Shown: positions 1-12,240, numbered from the stretch's first letter. The stretch is 64,000 bases of DNA from Ahaetulla prasina (GCF_028640845.1 NC_080540.1:50202561-50266560), one strand, 5' to 3'. Notes: generated by a model not told the origin, from the letters alone. A program made the numbers and translations.

Positions 1-658
1 TCAGGACAATATGTATTTTTACTGAAGGCATATTTTTGCTTGATGCATTTTTCTGATTCCTGTATCACAAATGCTTACTGAAACTCAACTATTAAGTTTT
101 TCAGTAAAAAACTTACTGAAACGCAACTATTTATAGCCAATAAAAGGGCTGTTGAATTTATACGCACATTTTTTCTTTGGCTCAGGGTTTGCTCAAACCT
201 TGCTCATTCCACTCCCCACCCCACAAAACCTTTTGAAACCTATGAAGTATAACAATTCTTTTTATCCATATGGTGATTGTACGCTGATGTTTATTAATTG
301 GGTCTATCCAGTCCCTAAAGGCTTCCCCCTCGGCTTGAGGCCATCTGTGATTTGCCACAACTTGCGCTGTGTGTTTTTGCTTGTTTGTTTGTTTTTGTAT
401 AAGGTACAACATATGTACCTTATCTAACATCTTATCTGACACCTTATCTGACACATATCTAACATGTTTGATAATTTTTAGAAGATATTTTACCCCCTTT
501 CCCCACTATTAGATAGAGGCTGAAGAAACCTACTATTTTTGTCCTTTATTGTTCACATTCTTAAAAAAAGAGTGCTTTCACATTAAAGTGCTTTTTACCG
601 TGCTTTGAAATATGTGGACTTCGGATCAAAATGTCTCTTTTATTTCAGTGATTTGAAA
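1..658. other. Non-coding sequence, nothing recognised
   Basis: AT-rich sequence upstream of the ITPR1 coding exons. The short open frames here lack recognisable motifs and overlap each other on opposite strands. No repeat family was identified. Confidence 0.5.
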
Positions 659-666
659 CTATAAAC

Positions 667-806
667 CGGGGGTCTCCAAACTTGGCAACTTTGAGACTTG
701 TGGACTTCAACTCTCAGAATTCCTCAGCCAGCTTTGCTTTGTTGGCTGAGGAATTCTGGGAGTTGAAGTCCACAAGTCTTAAAGTTGCCAAGTTTGGAGA
801 CCCCTG
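667..806. mobile_element. Palindromic hAT-type MITE
   Basis: A 140-bp element that is nearly one long inverted repeat. The left end reads CGGGGGTCTCCAAAC and the right end GTTTGGAGACCCCTG. Both arms carry the AATTCTGGGAGTTGAAGTCC motif or its complement. It is flanked by a perfect 8-bp duplication, CTATAAAC, at 659-666 and 807-814. An 8-bp target duplication with CAGGGG-like ends is typical of non-autonomous hAT elements. It has no coding capacity. Confidence 0.85.
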
Positions 807-814
807 CTATAAAC

Positions 815-1518
815 GTTCTAGCAAATTGTTCCAGTGAAGCTGGGGTCATTCGTAACTACAATTTGCACTTCAGTTAACAGCCCTAGTCTTCTACTAGTAT
901 TTTGTGCACCACAGAGACGAAAGAAGCATTTCCTTTTTATGTGGTGGCCAATGAGAAGATTGCTCTAGCTGAGGAACTTCATGCTGGTGTGCTGTTACAA
1001 ATCCTTTTCTCCTTACAGAAACCTCCTCAGGTGCCATTTTTGAGAGTGGCACATTACATACATGCTCTCAGGTGCTATATAAACCTTGGTTACCTATAAT
1101 AGAAACTGTGTTTTTTCCCCCCTACTGATTTCCAGTATTACATTTCTCTTCACTAGCGATGATCCCAAATATTGCCTGCATGACAACACTTAAATTGAAC
1201 ATCAAAAACATTTTTGGTTTTGGCAAACAAAACTTAACTAGACAAGTACACCAACAATTTTTCCTCTTCTCTTGGTTTGGAAGAAAATTCTAGTAAACTA
1301 CTATCTGCCAAAGTCTTAGACACAACTGCTCTTCTGTCATTAACTTGATATATTGTTCAATAAACATATGGAATGTGTTAAATGTCTATATTATCTTCCT
1401 TACCCTTTGGAGGAATTTTCATAGTGATCTTAATGTAGGATAAAAGGAGAAATTTATTATTTTTCAAATTACAATAGATAACATTTTTGTTATCATTTAG
1501 AATTTTGTTATCATTTAG
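815..1518. other. Non-coding sequence, with a short tandem duplication at its end
   Basis: No exon or repeat family was recognised. The motif TTTTGTTATCATTTAGAA occurs twice in direct tandem at about 1485-1502 and 1503-1520, immediately before the LINE fragment that follows. It may be local slippage or part of the insertion junction. Confidence 0.5.
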
Positions 1519-2168
1519 AATTTGCCAGACCTATTCTTGAATACAGCTCATCTGTCTGGAACCCATACCACACCTCTGACGTTAATACAATCGAACGTGT
1601 CCAGAAATATTTTACAAGAAGAGTTCTTCGCTCCTCTGAAAACAACAAAATACCTTATTCCACCAGACTTGAAATCCTGGGATTAGAAAACTTAGAACTC
1701 CGCCGACTCCGACATGACCTGTGTTTAACACACAGAATCATCTATTGCAATATCCTTCCTGTAAAAGACTACTTCAGCTTCAATCGCAATAATACAAGAG
1801 CAAACAATAGATTCAAACTTAATGTCAACCGCTTCAAACTTGATTGCAGAAAATATGACTTCTGTAACAGAGTTGTTAATGCCTGGAATGCACTGCCTGA
1901 CTCTGTAGCCTCTACTCAAAATCCCAAAAACTTCAACCAAAACCTGTCTACTATTGACCTCACCCCATTCCTAAAAGGACTATAAGGGGCGTGCATAAGA
2001 GCACAAAAGTGCCTACTGTTCCTGTCCTATTGTTCCCTTTCATTATATCAAATTAATATAGTTGTTGCATACTTTTGCTTATTTATATGTTTTTCTTTTA
2101 TGATGTGGTGGTGTTTTGTATCGATGTTTACGTATACTGTTGTGACAAAATAAAATAAAATAAAATAA
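1519..2168 (+). mobile_element. LINE 3' end (CR1/Rex1-group), 5' truncated
   Basis: Conceptual translation in the forward direction matches the C-terminal part of a non-LTR reverse transcriptase protein: ARPILEYSS-like, then NTIERVQKYFTRRVL, LEILGLENLELR, NRVVNAWNALPDS. It ends in a 3' UTR starting AAGGGGCGTGCATAAGAG and a tail of repeated AAATA. The same family appears at 8108-8535, 18656-20300 and 22406-23028. Frame breaks show it is dead. I cannot settle the clade by eye; CR1 or Rex1 group is the best guess. Confidence 0.8.
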
Positions 2169-2169
2169 A

Positions 2170-3145
2170 AATAAAAGAATATTCAAAATATGCCATGACC
2201 ACTTATACAATGTCTTCTTTGGGGAAAGTTTGCCAGCTGACAGAATGGCTGCCATAATAGGCATGGACAATCATAATTCACCTAATTACCAGGTGACAGA
2301 GTACTAAGATTGGCCTGTATCCCCCTCTTTAACTTTCCTAATGTGTCCTACATTTTGGGGAATAACAATACTGGAGGTTACCATAGTATAACCATTTTAA
2401 ATAAAGTTAGATCCACAAAGAATTAAACTGTAATACATCTGTTAGACTGTAATTGCCATAAGATTTCCCTTTGCTAGTATACCATATAGGGGTTTTATGG
2501 TACTAAGCAGCCAAATGCAACTCCTGACAGCCGACATTCATCTAAGAGGTGTACTGTAAGGATTCCTACTGTTATCTGTAAAGTAGTTATGAAGAATGAG
2601 GCTAAAATAATTCTCTTTAATGATGCCTCTAAGAACACTGTAAAGATTAGCAAGGCTGAGAATGTATTTTTATCTTTCCTTATATATAGGGTTTTTATGA
2701 AACATACAGGTTGTAAAAATACGTATTGTTTATAGTGCTGTGATTAATATAAATTTGCCTTTTTCACAGAGCAGAAAGCTATTTCGGTGCAATATAAGTA
2801 TGTTTAAAAAGGTTTCTTTTTATTTGGCATATGTTTTATTAAAATTTGGACTAAATAACATGACTGCGGATTGCCCATAACTGTAGTGCAACCTGTGTTT
2901 TAACAGGGAATTTAACAAATGAAATACTGATGAGACAGGTGTTATGTTTTAGTCTCTGTTGCTTGACCAAGCTTTTAGGATTGGGTTCAAGGATTCTTTG
3001 GAAATGGATCTTCTTGCAACCTTTACGCCCTTGATCGCTGTAGAAACAGTAAATGTTCTGTGCACTATGTCATTGCAGACATTTTTTTAAAGGAACGGAC
3101 ATGCACAGTTTAACAAACACATCATAGAATTCACTTTTCTGATTC
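2170..3145. other. Non-coding sequence, nothing recognised
   Basis: AT-rich sequence with no convincing coding segment, splice-bounded exon or recognisable repeat. The open frames of 62-71 codons in the region show no family motif. Confidence 0.45.
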
Positions 3146-3149
3146 TTTT

Positions 3150-4740
3150 CTGATTCAGTCCCTTTAGGGACAAATCCAGGTTCGAATCAGCATACAGGGA
3201 AGAAGTCCAGAGGCTATCTACATTGTGTCCAAAAACAACCTACCTGTACTTTTCGGAGTATAAGACGCACCTTAGTTTTTGGGGAGGAAATAGGAAAAAA
3301 AATTCTGCCTACCAGGTATTCATCTGGCTAGTCCTTAGCCTGATCAGCTTCAGCACATTAGTTCGCTCGCTGGTTTAGAGGTTGGGGTTAAAAAACAGCT
3401 TCTAAAGCACAGTTAATTGTTGGAGGGAGCAGCAATTAGAAAAGCAGGCAAAGCATGGAAGATTGCTTTGCTGGCGTTGGGGCTGAAAAACACCTTCAAA
3501 AGCACAGCTGATTGTTGGAGGGAGCTCCAGTGACTAAAGCAGGTGAATTGCGGAAGGGGTAAGAGAAGGCAGCAGCTGTTCTGGGCAGCCATTTTGGGCA
3601 CCGTGCGTCATGTTTTCAGCCTCCAAACATGTCACATTTTGGGGTGGCAATTGGTGGCAATTGGTGCTTTGGTGATCCCGCAGCCTTGAAGGGCTCTCAG
3701 ACGGAGCATTTGGAGGCTGAAAATGTGACACATGAGCCCAAAAACACAAGCCATTGTTGGTGGCAATCTCTGCAGCCAGGAAGAGGATGCACGGAGGCCG
3801 AAGGGTGGGGGCTGGTGGGTGGGCAGGGTTACATTCAGAGTATAAAATGCACCCAAATTTCAGCCAGTCAGTCTTAAATTCTGAAAAATACGGTACATCT
3901 AAACACTAGCAGGACAAAGGAGGTGCTGGATTTCTGGAAGCAAAGAGAGGAACCTGCTTTACTGTATATCAAGGAGAGCCATGTGGAGAGAGTTTCCTTT
4001 TTTAAATTCTTGGGAGTACTCATTAGTCAAGACCTCACCTGGAAAAACAACACGTCCCTGGTGGTTAGTAAGGCGCAACAGAGACTTCATTTCCTTAGAG
4101 TCCTGCGGAAAAATCAGGTGGAACAACGGCTGATGACTTCTTTCTATCGGTCCACAATAGAAAGTGTCCTCACATACTGTATAACAGTATTGTATGCTGG
4201 TTTAACAGCCGCAGACAGAAAGGCACTACAGAGTGATCAATTCAGCACAATGAACCATTGATTGCCCCCTAACACCACTGGATAACATTGCCAGGTCTTG
4301 CTGTTTCAGCAGAGTAAGGAAGGTACTTAGGGATGTTTCACACTCTGGCCAGTGTCTCTTTTCACTTTTACCATCGGGCAGAAGACACAGAAGTATAGAC
4401 AGCCGGACAAAAAGTTTAAAAACAGCTTCTACCCATGGGCTGTCAGAAGCCTAAACACTATATAACACCATAAACAGATTAATATGACGAATTTCACTGG
4501 TGCCAGTGTAGTGTGTAATATACCATGATATGAGATCATACATATACATGTTGCACAGAATATGACGTACATATGGAAATGTATGACTAGTTTTTTTCCT
4601 TAATCACATGTATAAGGATTATTTTTATATTCGTCATGTTGTCTTGTATTCTTGTATGGACTGCACCAGTAGGGGCTAAACCAATTTCATTGTATACATG
4701 ATGTACAATGACAATAAGGCTTTGAACTTCTTCAGAAGTT
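3150..4740 (+). mobile_element. LINE 3' half interrupted by a MITE
   Basis: Forward translation upstream of the MITE at 3243-3893 reads SAYREEVQRLSTLCP. Downstream it continues LNTSRTKEVLDFWKQ, VERVSFFKFLGVLISQDLTW, AQQRLHFLRVLRKN and FYRSTIESVLTYCITV. Joined, this is the expected order for the C-terminal half of a non-LTR retrotransposon ORF2 of the type common in fish and reptiles. The 3' end near 4690-4735 has the tail phrase ACAATGACAATAAGGC. Frameshifts occur after about 4250. Clade unresolved (Rex1 or L2-like); the same general type lies at 39263-39935. Confidence 0.75.
3243..3893. mobile_element. TA-flanked MITE, GTATAAGACGC terminal repeats
   Basis: The left terminus contains TTTTCGGAGTATAAGACGC. 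The right terminus is the degraded complement, ending GAAAAATACGG. TA dinucleotides flank both ends (3241-3242, 3894-3895). The interior includes a roughly duplicated segment with CAGCTGATTGTTGGAGGGAG, about 95 bp apart. TA duplication points to a Tc1/mariner-like integrase. No transposase is present. It splits the LINE at 3150-4740. Confidence 0.75.
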
Positions 4741-6872
4741 GAAAAAGCAAATTCAGTTACAGCTGTATGACTTACATTCTTCTTAATATGTGTTTGGGTA
4801 GTATGGAAATGCTAGACTTATGTGGGCCAAAACAAGAAACTAGAACTTCATTTAGAAAAGTATCCCACTGGGATTTTTCCTTCCTATTTTGAAAGTAGGT
4901 TTCTTGGCCACCCATGACTCTCTACATAAGGCACATGCCGCACTGCTTTGGGGATGCTGAACATTTGTCTTGCACAGCCACTGTGAGACTATTACTGTAC
5001 AGACTTTGGATGTTTGTACAAGCAATTGTAAAGGAGAAGAGAAAAGTTTCCCTTGCAGTTCAGGACATCTTTATCTTCTAACAAGAGAGGACAGATACAG
5101 CAGAGAAAAGCTGCCTACTACCTGCAGAAATTTGAGAAATTTGGAAGAGCAAGTAGCAGTTCTCCAGGTTTCTTCCTAGAAAATTGAAACTGAAGAGGGT
5201 CCATGGCAGCATCTAAAATGAGGTGCTTTGCGGGAGGCAAAGGGGATTGGATATTGTTGGGCAAAGTGAAGGGGGCAGTGTAGATTGGAAAATAATTTTG
5301 ACTAAGACTATGTGTGATGCGTTTTTCCTCTGTTGGAGGTCAGGGGATTTTTAACAATCAGAAATTTTAGCAAGAATTAATTTTGTTTCAGAAGTAGAAA
5401 ATAAATGTGGGTAATGTTATGTTAGATGTAGATTAAAATTACTTTGAGAAAAAGGAAGTATAGTAAAATGCTAGTCTTTAGTTATAAGTGAAGGGCAAGA
5501 GTTGATTGTACTGGTTTATATGGAGATGAATGTATAAGTTGTGCTGTTCTTTGGATTTTTAAAAAAACTTCTTGGCATGTCTTTTCTTTTTAATATCATT
5601 AAAAACTTTTTGGCAGGATTGCTTCCTCAGCAATTTGGTATTTTTCTCCTTCATACTGCTATTTAACCCACCTGCTCTTTTTCATTTTTCTTCAGCAATA
5701 TGAGTAAGTGCTTTCTATATTTAATTCAGCTTTATGGCAGCTTTCAGAGATATCTGACTGCAGTCCCCATAACCTCTGTCAGCATGGGTAAAATGACTGT
5801 AGGGAATGGAAATTGCATCTCATCAGTGCTGGGAGACTGTCATGTTGGAAAGTAGTGTTTTAATGAGTTAATGACATTCCAGATCATAATTCCCTGAATT
5901 ACAACATGACATAGAATTTTATTTACTACTCTCATTTGGTCTCAACAAAGCAGGATCCTATTGTGCATAGGATCCCATTAAAAAGTTCTAGCCTATTTTT
6001 TATATCCTGAACTATATCACTATCCATAGATAATATATTACTGCTCTTTGAGGTCACGGTTTATAGTGACCTATTACAGACAAGAAAACCAATGATTAAA
6101 TTAGGAGCTCTACCATTTTCAGTGAACCGTAGTTAAAGCTGCAATTCCTGAATCCCCTCACTTATCAGGAGAAACTTGTTTTTCATTTTATTATATTAAA
6201 TTAATGGAAGAAAAGTACACATAAATGCAGTGGTGTTTATAAAATAATATACCTTCAAAAAGGAGAAAAAAAGGACCCTTAAAAATTATGTCAAGAGAAT
6301 AGCTGCAACTTTTTTATTGTATTGCTTGAAAATTGTCTTTCTTGATACTTTGTTTACCTTCTTCCTCCCAATTCTGACATTTATAGGTAATTTGTATTTC
6401 CTGGCCCACAAATTACCATTTTTCCTATTAATCGGCCTTTTAATTCCATCATTAATTTTAAATAATGTACACATAATCAAAACTCGCTATAAGAATGTTT
6501 TTTTTTAAAAAATTGATCAAATTCATTCATCCATTTGTTTGTTAATTCTTTCATTCTGTCATGAAGGGTTTTATAGGAAGAAAGGAACTCCTTAAATTGG
6601 ACTCAGAAATCATGTGGCAACTGCTGCATCCCCTGTAATGTGGAAGTGCACTCAAACGTACACTCAAACTATGACCAAAAAAATAAGTTTAGATATAAAG
6701 CTCCTTCTGTACCTTGTCTTATTGGAATAATGATAGTACTGGTACTATCTCTTGTGATGGGGTGTAATCTTTTTTTATTAATATGATTTTTGACATTCCT
6801 GTCACTTCCTTTAAGAATGTTAAGAATTTGATGAGAAATTTGCAAGATAACTGTGATGGGCCAGTTTCACAT
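4741..6872. other. Non-coding sequence, nothing recognised
   Basis: About 2.1 kb of AT-rich sequence. I saw no splice-bounded exon, no LINE motif in translation and no inverted terminal repeats. It is best described as unassigned intronic or intergenic DNA. Confidence 0.5.
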
Positions 6873-7154
6873 GTGGAGTCCTTGGTGCTCTCTGAGCTCT
6901 GTTGTTTGTTTGCAGATATTACCTTAGCCTTAATATCTTCATAACAATAACCTAATTAAAGAACTACCAACTCAGACAAACAAGCAATAAAGAACAGCTT
7001 AATCAAGGAACTTCCAAGGGAAAACATTAAATGCTGATCAACACTGACAGGAGAAGCTACTGTATATAAACAGGGATCAAACCCCACTATTCTTCTAGTC
7101 AAGTAATAAAATGTCTGCAAAACAATTAAGCTCAGAGAGTGCCAAGGGATCCAC
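6873..7154. mobile_element. Penelope-like element terminal region in inverted arrangement
   Basis: The left end GTGGAGTCCTTGGTGCTCTC and the right end GAGAGTGCCAAGGGATCCAC are inverted copies of each other. The similarity extends inward through GAGCT and TTGCAGA/TCTGCAA. The interior contains TGTATATAAACAGGG. This layout resembles the terminal repeats of Penelope-like elements, which in other genomes carry hammerhead ribozymes; both ribozyme regions here are too eroded to fold. The family call rests on recalled consensus and needs a search. A related piece lies at 40276-40365. Confidence 0.55.
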
Positions 7155-8097
7155 AGTTCAGTGAGCTACAGATATTCTCTTCTATTGATAATCACATATT
7201 TTTATGCATGGAGATTGCTCACCTAGCCACCCTAGAACTGTGTTGTAATAAGTAATTGTCCTCATTGCTTGAATAAAAATAATTTATTAACTTTATACAG
7301 GCTTTCCCTCGGTTAAGAATGACTGATTAAAGGACAACCCTTACATAGAAACGGCCTATTAGTAAGATGGTGGACAGCATTCTCCTTCTTCAAGCCGACA
7401 AGCAAGTGAAGCCACAAGATGCTTTCAGGAACCAATGAACCTGTGTGATTTTAGCAATTCCCGAGAAAATGATGTGGCTTCAGTCTTCATGAGCTTGAGG
7501 AAGCACAATTGTGTCCAGCATTTTTACTAATAAATAGGCAGTCTGTTTATAAGCAAAAGTTCCGTCATAAAAACAAATTTGAGTTAAAGACAGGAATGGA
7601 ATTTGTCTTAACCCCAGAGACTGCCTGTATGCTGCTGCACTCTACAGGTAAGGATATTTTGGGTGACCTTGAATTACTTTACTATTGCTGCCCTATACAG
7701 TTAGTTTTTACCTAAAGTTGGATGTGTATATTGCTGTATTTCCAAACACTTTTGTTTGTTTGTGTGTTTTATTATGCTAAATTAAATCAGAAAAGGACAA
7801 TTTGAATCATGCAACAGTACTGAAAGATTAACACAACTCCAAAATTGATAAACAATTAAAAAAACAGAGACATAGGCCTAAAAATTATGATAAAAAAAAC
7901 AACTCCAGGAAAATTAGCCATATTGCTTTGTTGACCCTTTGTCAAATAATTAAATAATAAGAGTTCCTTGATAGTGAGATGGGCGGCATATACATTTAAA
8001 AATAAGTAAGCATTTATGGTAATTTACTCAATCATTTGATTTAATCAATAATTGGTTAATTGTAAGACTTCCAATATTAGCAAAATATTTAAATAAT
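7155..8097. other. Non-coding sequence, nothing recognised
   Basis: AT-rich DNA without an identified gene or repeat. Open frames are short and have no motif support. Confidence 0.45.
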
Positions 8098-8107
8098 TTA
8101 TTTTTAT

Positions 8108-8535
8108 TTATTTATTGGAATTTGTCAAACAAAAACGAGAACAAGAATAAGAGAATAAAAATACAATGACAAGGACAATAGACATGTTAATGCACTTATG
8201 CACGTCCCCTCTACTGACCACTTAAATATGAAGTAAGGTCCATGGAAGTCAATTTGTGACTGAAACTGAGAAAATTTGGAGCTGAGACAACTGAATCAGG
8301 TAGGGCATTCCAGACTTTGACAACTCTATTACAGAAATCATATTTTTTACAGTCAAGTTTAGAATGATTTATATTGAGTTTAAAGTTGTTCGCACGCGTA
8401 TTATTGTGATTAAAACAAAAAGAGTCATTTACAGGTAAAACATTACTACGTATTATTTTGTATGCAATACCTAGGTCTGACTGCACATGACACAGTTCTA
8501 AGTTATCCAAATTACAGATGTTAATGAATAAGTAT
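8108..8535 (-). mobile_element. LINE 3' end (CR1/Rex1-group), minus strand
   Basis: Reverse translation reads NLDNLELCHVQSDLGIAYKI, NVLPVNDSFCFNHNNTRANN and RVVKVWNALPDSVVSAPNF, which parallels the copies at 1519-2168 and 19640-20158. The 3' UTR and A-rich tail lie towards 8108, which on the plus strand reads as T-rich TTTATTTATTTATTGG. Its 5' part is missing. The coding segment ends at a stop near 8211. Confidence 0.8.
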
Positions 8536-8972
8536 TTGTAATCTGTCCTTATACATAACCTGTAATTGCAAAACCATTTTCCTATCCCTTTCTCCATTTT
8601 TCTTTCCACCTTCCCCCAATTTAAATCTTATCATCAGTCTACCTATTCATTGTATCTAATAGTGACTTGCAGTTCTTGAAAGTTTCTGCCTTTAAATAAA
8701 AAATGTGTTAGAAAAGGTTCTAACAGACCTGTTTTAATTTTTTTTGTCACCATAGAGTAACACAGCTCTCCTCCTACAATCCTTCCAATGTTGTATAATA
8801 ACTCATTTAGTCAACCCCCATGCCTGCTAAAATCTTCAGTCTCTGATGTTATCCTCAACAATTTTTAAAATGTAGATATAGGATCAAGTTTCTGACAAAA
8901 TTATATTTCTCTTTTGTCCTTCATGATGGACACAAGGTGGTCCTCGTTTGAATATCTTTCAACTAATTAGGT
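8536..8972. other. Non-coding sequence, nothing recognised
   Basis: Unassigned AT-rich DNA between a LINE tail and a MITE. Confidence 0.45.
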
Positions 8973-9107
8973 CAGGGATGGGGAACTATGGCCCCTTTAT
9001 GACCTATGTTCTTCAACTCCCAGAATTCTTGAGGCAGCATGACTGGTTCAGGAATTCTGGGAGTTGAGGTACATAGGTCATAATGGGGCCATAGTTCCCC
9101 AACCCTG
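8973..9107. mobile_element. Palindromic hAT-type MITE
   Basis: A 135-bp inverted-repeat element. The left end is CAGGGATGGGGAACTATGGC and the right end GCCATAGTTCCCCAACCCTG. The centre holds the same AATTCTGGGAGTTGA motif as the element at 667-806. The flanks AATTAGGT (8965-8972) and ATTTAGGT (9108-9115) match at 7 of 8 positions, consistent with an 8-bp hAT target duplication. Confidence 0.85.
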
Positions 9108-9115
9108 ATTTAGGT

Positions 9116-9680
9116 GAATGTATACTTTATTTTATAAACCAATTAAATCAAATTTCAATATTCATAGATAGTCCATCTTTGAATGTCAGATGGTGAAGGT
9201 ACACAAATTAAGTCTACTTTTATTCTTTGTCTCTTCTAAAAGCATTTGACCAATGTACAGAAGAACAAGAATTGTGATGTTGATCAACAAAGCCTGTGAT
9301 ATGCCAACACTCTTTTTATGACCCTCGGTATCTCGACTCCTAAACTGACAAGACCAGAAATAACACCCCCTCTGCTTTTATTTCCCCATTGTGAGTGGAA
9401 AATATTGGGCAAAATGAACATTATACATTTTGCAAAGTTAGAACACCCATTTTTACATTCTTCAAATGGAGATTTTGCAAAACGTTATGTAGAATAAGCC
9501 AAACAATTTAATATATATAGTCAGCACAAGGATGTTATTTAGATCATCAGGATGACTAAATATAAGGTCTTGGCTTCTTCTGGCTTCCTTTTCTTTATGT
9601 ATGATGATTAAAATCTTTTGATTGCGGTTTACTTGGAAGACATGTTTAATTTCATGTTGAACTTCAATTTTGGGTATATA
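9116..9680. other. Non-coding sequence, nothing recognised
   Basis: No gene or repeat recognised. The open frame on the minus strand from 10004 to 9462 runs across the neighbouring MITE and is not supported as a gene. Confidence 0.45.
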
Positions 9681-9925
9681 CAGGGGTGAAATGTAAAATT
9701 TGTTACTACCGGTTCTGTGGGCATGGCTTGGTGAGGGGGTAATGTGACTGGGTGGGCGTGGCCAACTTTTTTTTTTTACTTTTAAAAGCATTTTTTCTAC
9801 AACCTCTTTGGCCGAAGAGTTTGTAGAAAAAATGCTTTTAAAAGACTCCTCTGACGATTTCAGCTGAGTTGTCTGATCGTCAGAGGCTTTTCTTTTAAAG
9901 GCAGTTTTTTGTCTTAAAGACTCTG
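9681..9925. mobile_element. hAT-type MITE, right end not found
   Basis: It starts CAGGGGTGAAATGTAAAATT and continues with ACCGGTTCTGTGGGCATGGC, as does the complete element at 46878-47500. The interior has the same AAAAAGCATTTTTTCTACAA inverted arrangement and CAGCTGAGTTGTCTGATCG. I could not find a right terminus or target duplication, so the element is probably truncated. Confidence 0.7.
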
Positions 9926-9930
9926 GAATA

Positions 9931-10739
9931 TGCATATTGAACATGTATATATCCTGGAACCAAATATTAAAATATAGGAGACAGTGGGAAAAAGGCCACA
10001 CCACGATGGCATGCAGTTCACAGTGCTACCAAGAGAATGGTAAAGGGAGGGAAAGCATTGAGGTGATTGAAGAAGAAATGGATATTTATGGACTGTTGGG
10101 TTACGCTAGCTTGAATTCAAACATGGTGGCAACAATAGCAAATTGGAGGTGAAAATACTGAGGCTGGAATGATCAGGGAAAAGAAGCATGTGGGCATGGG
10201 CCATCAGTCATGCTACCCAGAGATTGAAGAGCCATGGTGTCAAAGAGCAAAGCAAGGGGGAAGAGAGTGTAGTACAATCTGGGGAAGGGGCAGCAGGTGG
10301 GTATGAAAGAAGTGAGAGAAGGACAAGGTGCACCAGCCTTGTTGAACAACTTCTTCAAGTCCATTGGAATTTTATGTCCCGGATATCCAGAAGTTCTAGG
10401 TTTTGATTTGGTTAGACAGTGAACTGCCTGGAGCCAGTCCAGCCAAACCCTGAGTGCAGTGAGTTTATTCCATGCCTGCACTAAAACACACTTGCTGTTT
10501 TGTGTTCTATGGATGATCAATCACTGGCTTTACATATTGTAAGTCATTGTTATGCAAACATATAGTTCAGTCATTAGGGGCTTAGCATTTGCTGTCAATG
10601 TGGCTATCCTAATTAGCATTTGGGGGGAAACTATAAAAAGGATTAGCTGTATAGCAAGCGAAGCTGCCAAAATCAGCCTTTGATACATGTTGATAAAATG
10701 AAATGTTTTCACAAGTTCCGTGTGATATAACCAATAGAG
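9931..10739. other. Non-coding sequence, nothing recognised
   Basis: Slightly more GC-balanced than its surroundings. The open frames (up to 115 codons on minus, 10520-10173) have no recognisable domain and are not bounded by good splice sites. Confidence 0.4.
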
Positions 10740-11153
10740 CCGTGATGGCGAACCTATGGCACGCGTGCCCAAAGTGGCACGCGAAGCCATGTTGCCTGGC
10801 ATGTGCAGCCTTGCCTGTTTGTCTCTGGGTTTCTGGTGTGCATGTGCGCACGATGATCAGCTGTCCTTCGCGTGCGGAGCAGTGCCGAAAACTGGTGTGC
10901 GCATGGGCGCTGGCTAGCCGATTATCAGGTACGCATGCTTGCCAGAACCTGGATGTTTGGCTTTTCTAGAGCACTATCCTTTCATGTGCGTGGCAGTGCC
11001 GAAAACCGGCCTGCACATGCGCACCAGCCAGCTGATTGTCGGGCATGCATGCACGCTAGAACCCAGAAGTTTGGCTTTTTGGGAGTGCAGCCCCAATGAG
11101 CGTACACACATCTGCGCGATGTTTCTGTGCGAAGAAAAGATTCACCACCACTG
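10740..11153. mobile_element. hAT-type MITE, GTGATGGCGAACC family
   Basis: A 414-bp element starting CCGTGATGGCGAACCTATGG. The right end, TTCACCACCACTG, is a degraded complement. It is flanked by a perfect 8-bp duplication CAATAGAG (10732-10739 and 11154-11161). The interior is rich in TGCG/CATGCGC-type sequence and carries two related segments with GCAGTGCCGAAAAC. Two more copies lie at 46045-46412 and 59443-59818. Overlapping open frames here are not genes. Confidence 0.9.
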
Positions 11154-11240
11154 CAATAGAGCAATAAAGATAAAAAACAAAGCAGATGAACAAGTAGATT
11201 AGTTTACATACTGAAGATGTGAAGTATGTATATCTGTTCA

Positions 11241-11279
11241 TTCAGTCAATATGTCACAATAAGTGACATATTGACTGAA
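11241..11279. repeat. Perfect 17-bp hairpin
   Basis: Left arm TTCAGTCAATATGTCAC (11241-11257), 5-nt loop AATAA, right arm GTGACATATTGACTGAA (11263-11279). No repeat family was recognised. Confidence 0.85.
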
Positions 11280-12240
11280 AAATACCTCCCATGTTTGTAA
11301 TGACCATTCCAGCTCTTAAAATGAAAAAAAAAAAAAGTATGACGTATAGTAGGTTACTAATCTAGTAGCCCATGTTGGGTTTCTCTAGTTCCGAAGGTCT
11401 TTGAATACAATAGGAATTAAAGTGGATAACAATTAAATTTCAGTTTTGCAATGTGTGATAATTTTTTTTAACTGCTATTATTCTTTGATCCACCATTCAG
11501 GTTTAATAAGCTTTTCTTCCGCCTTTAATGTAAATGAGTTAGTATTCAGTGAAATGAAGTTTATAGTTTGAAGGCTGTATTTTTGAGGAAGTGCAAATCT
11601 TCTTGCTGCTGAAACTTTGAATCCAAATAGGTAGAAATAGTTTTCATGCTTGCATGACTGATTTCAGTTCTAATTGAGAGGTGGGAGTGGAGGAGCCTTG
11701 ACCACATTCTTGAAAAACTGCCGATTTGTTCCTCAAATCCATTTTCACATTTTGCGGCCTCAAAGGATGAAAATGACTAAGCAGAGCTTTATAAAGACCA
11801 CTATTGAATGTTGATTTGCTGATAAAAGTTGCCAAAAATGTTTCTTTCCTTTTGAGGTTAATATCACAAGGTTCCAGGGTCCATTCATTTGATTATTTTC
11901 TTTGTGACTGTAAAGTTGACATCCTTACACAGTTTTTAAGAACAAAGTAAAAAAAGATTGAAAGTTAAGATACAGTAATAATTGTATCCAAATTTGCTGC
12001 TACCATAGCCTCCACTACATTCGTTGATGCCACATTAACACAATTTGATTAATTTGTTCGGCTGTTTTCATTCATAAAAGCTTTTCTTTTAACAGAATTT
12101 GTTAAACCACAACCAGACTTCTTCTATGGACTTTTTACTGATACTGAAACCATACAAACTTTCACAAGTACTGCAAATGGTATAGGAACTATACTGTATA
12201 TAAAGAAACCATACATAAAAAAATATTTTTATCCTCGTTT
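11280..12240. other. Non-coding sequence, nothing recognised
   Basis: Unassigned AT-rich DNA. No exon, LINE motif or terminal repeat was seen. Confidence 0.45.

Noticed and set aside
9462..10004. 180-codon open frame on the minus strand
   Set aside because: It runs through the MITE at 9681-9925, including poly-A-derived Lys runs, and has no family motif.
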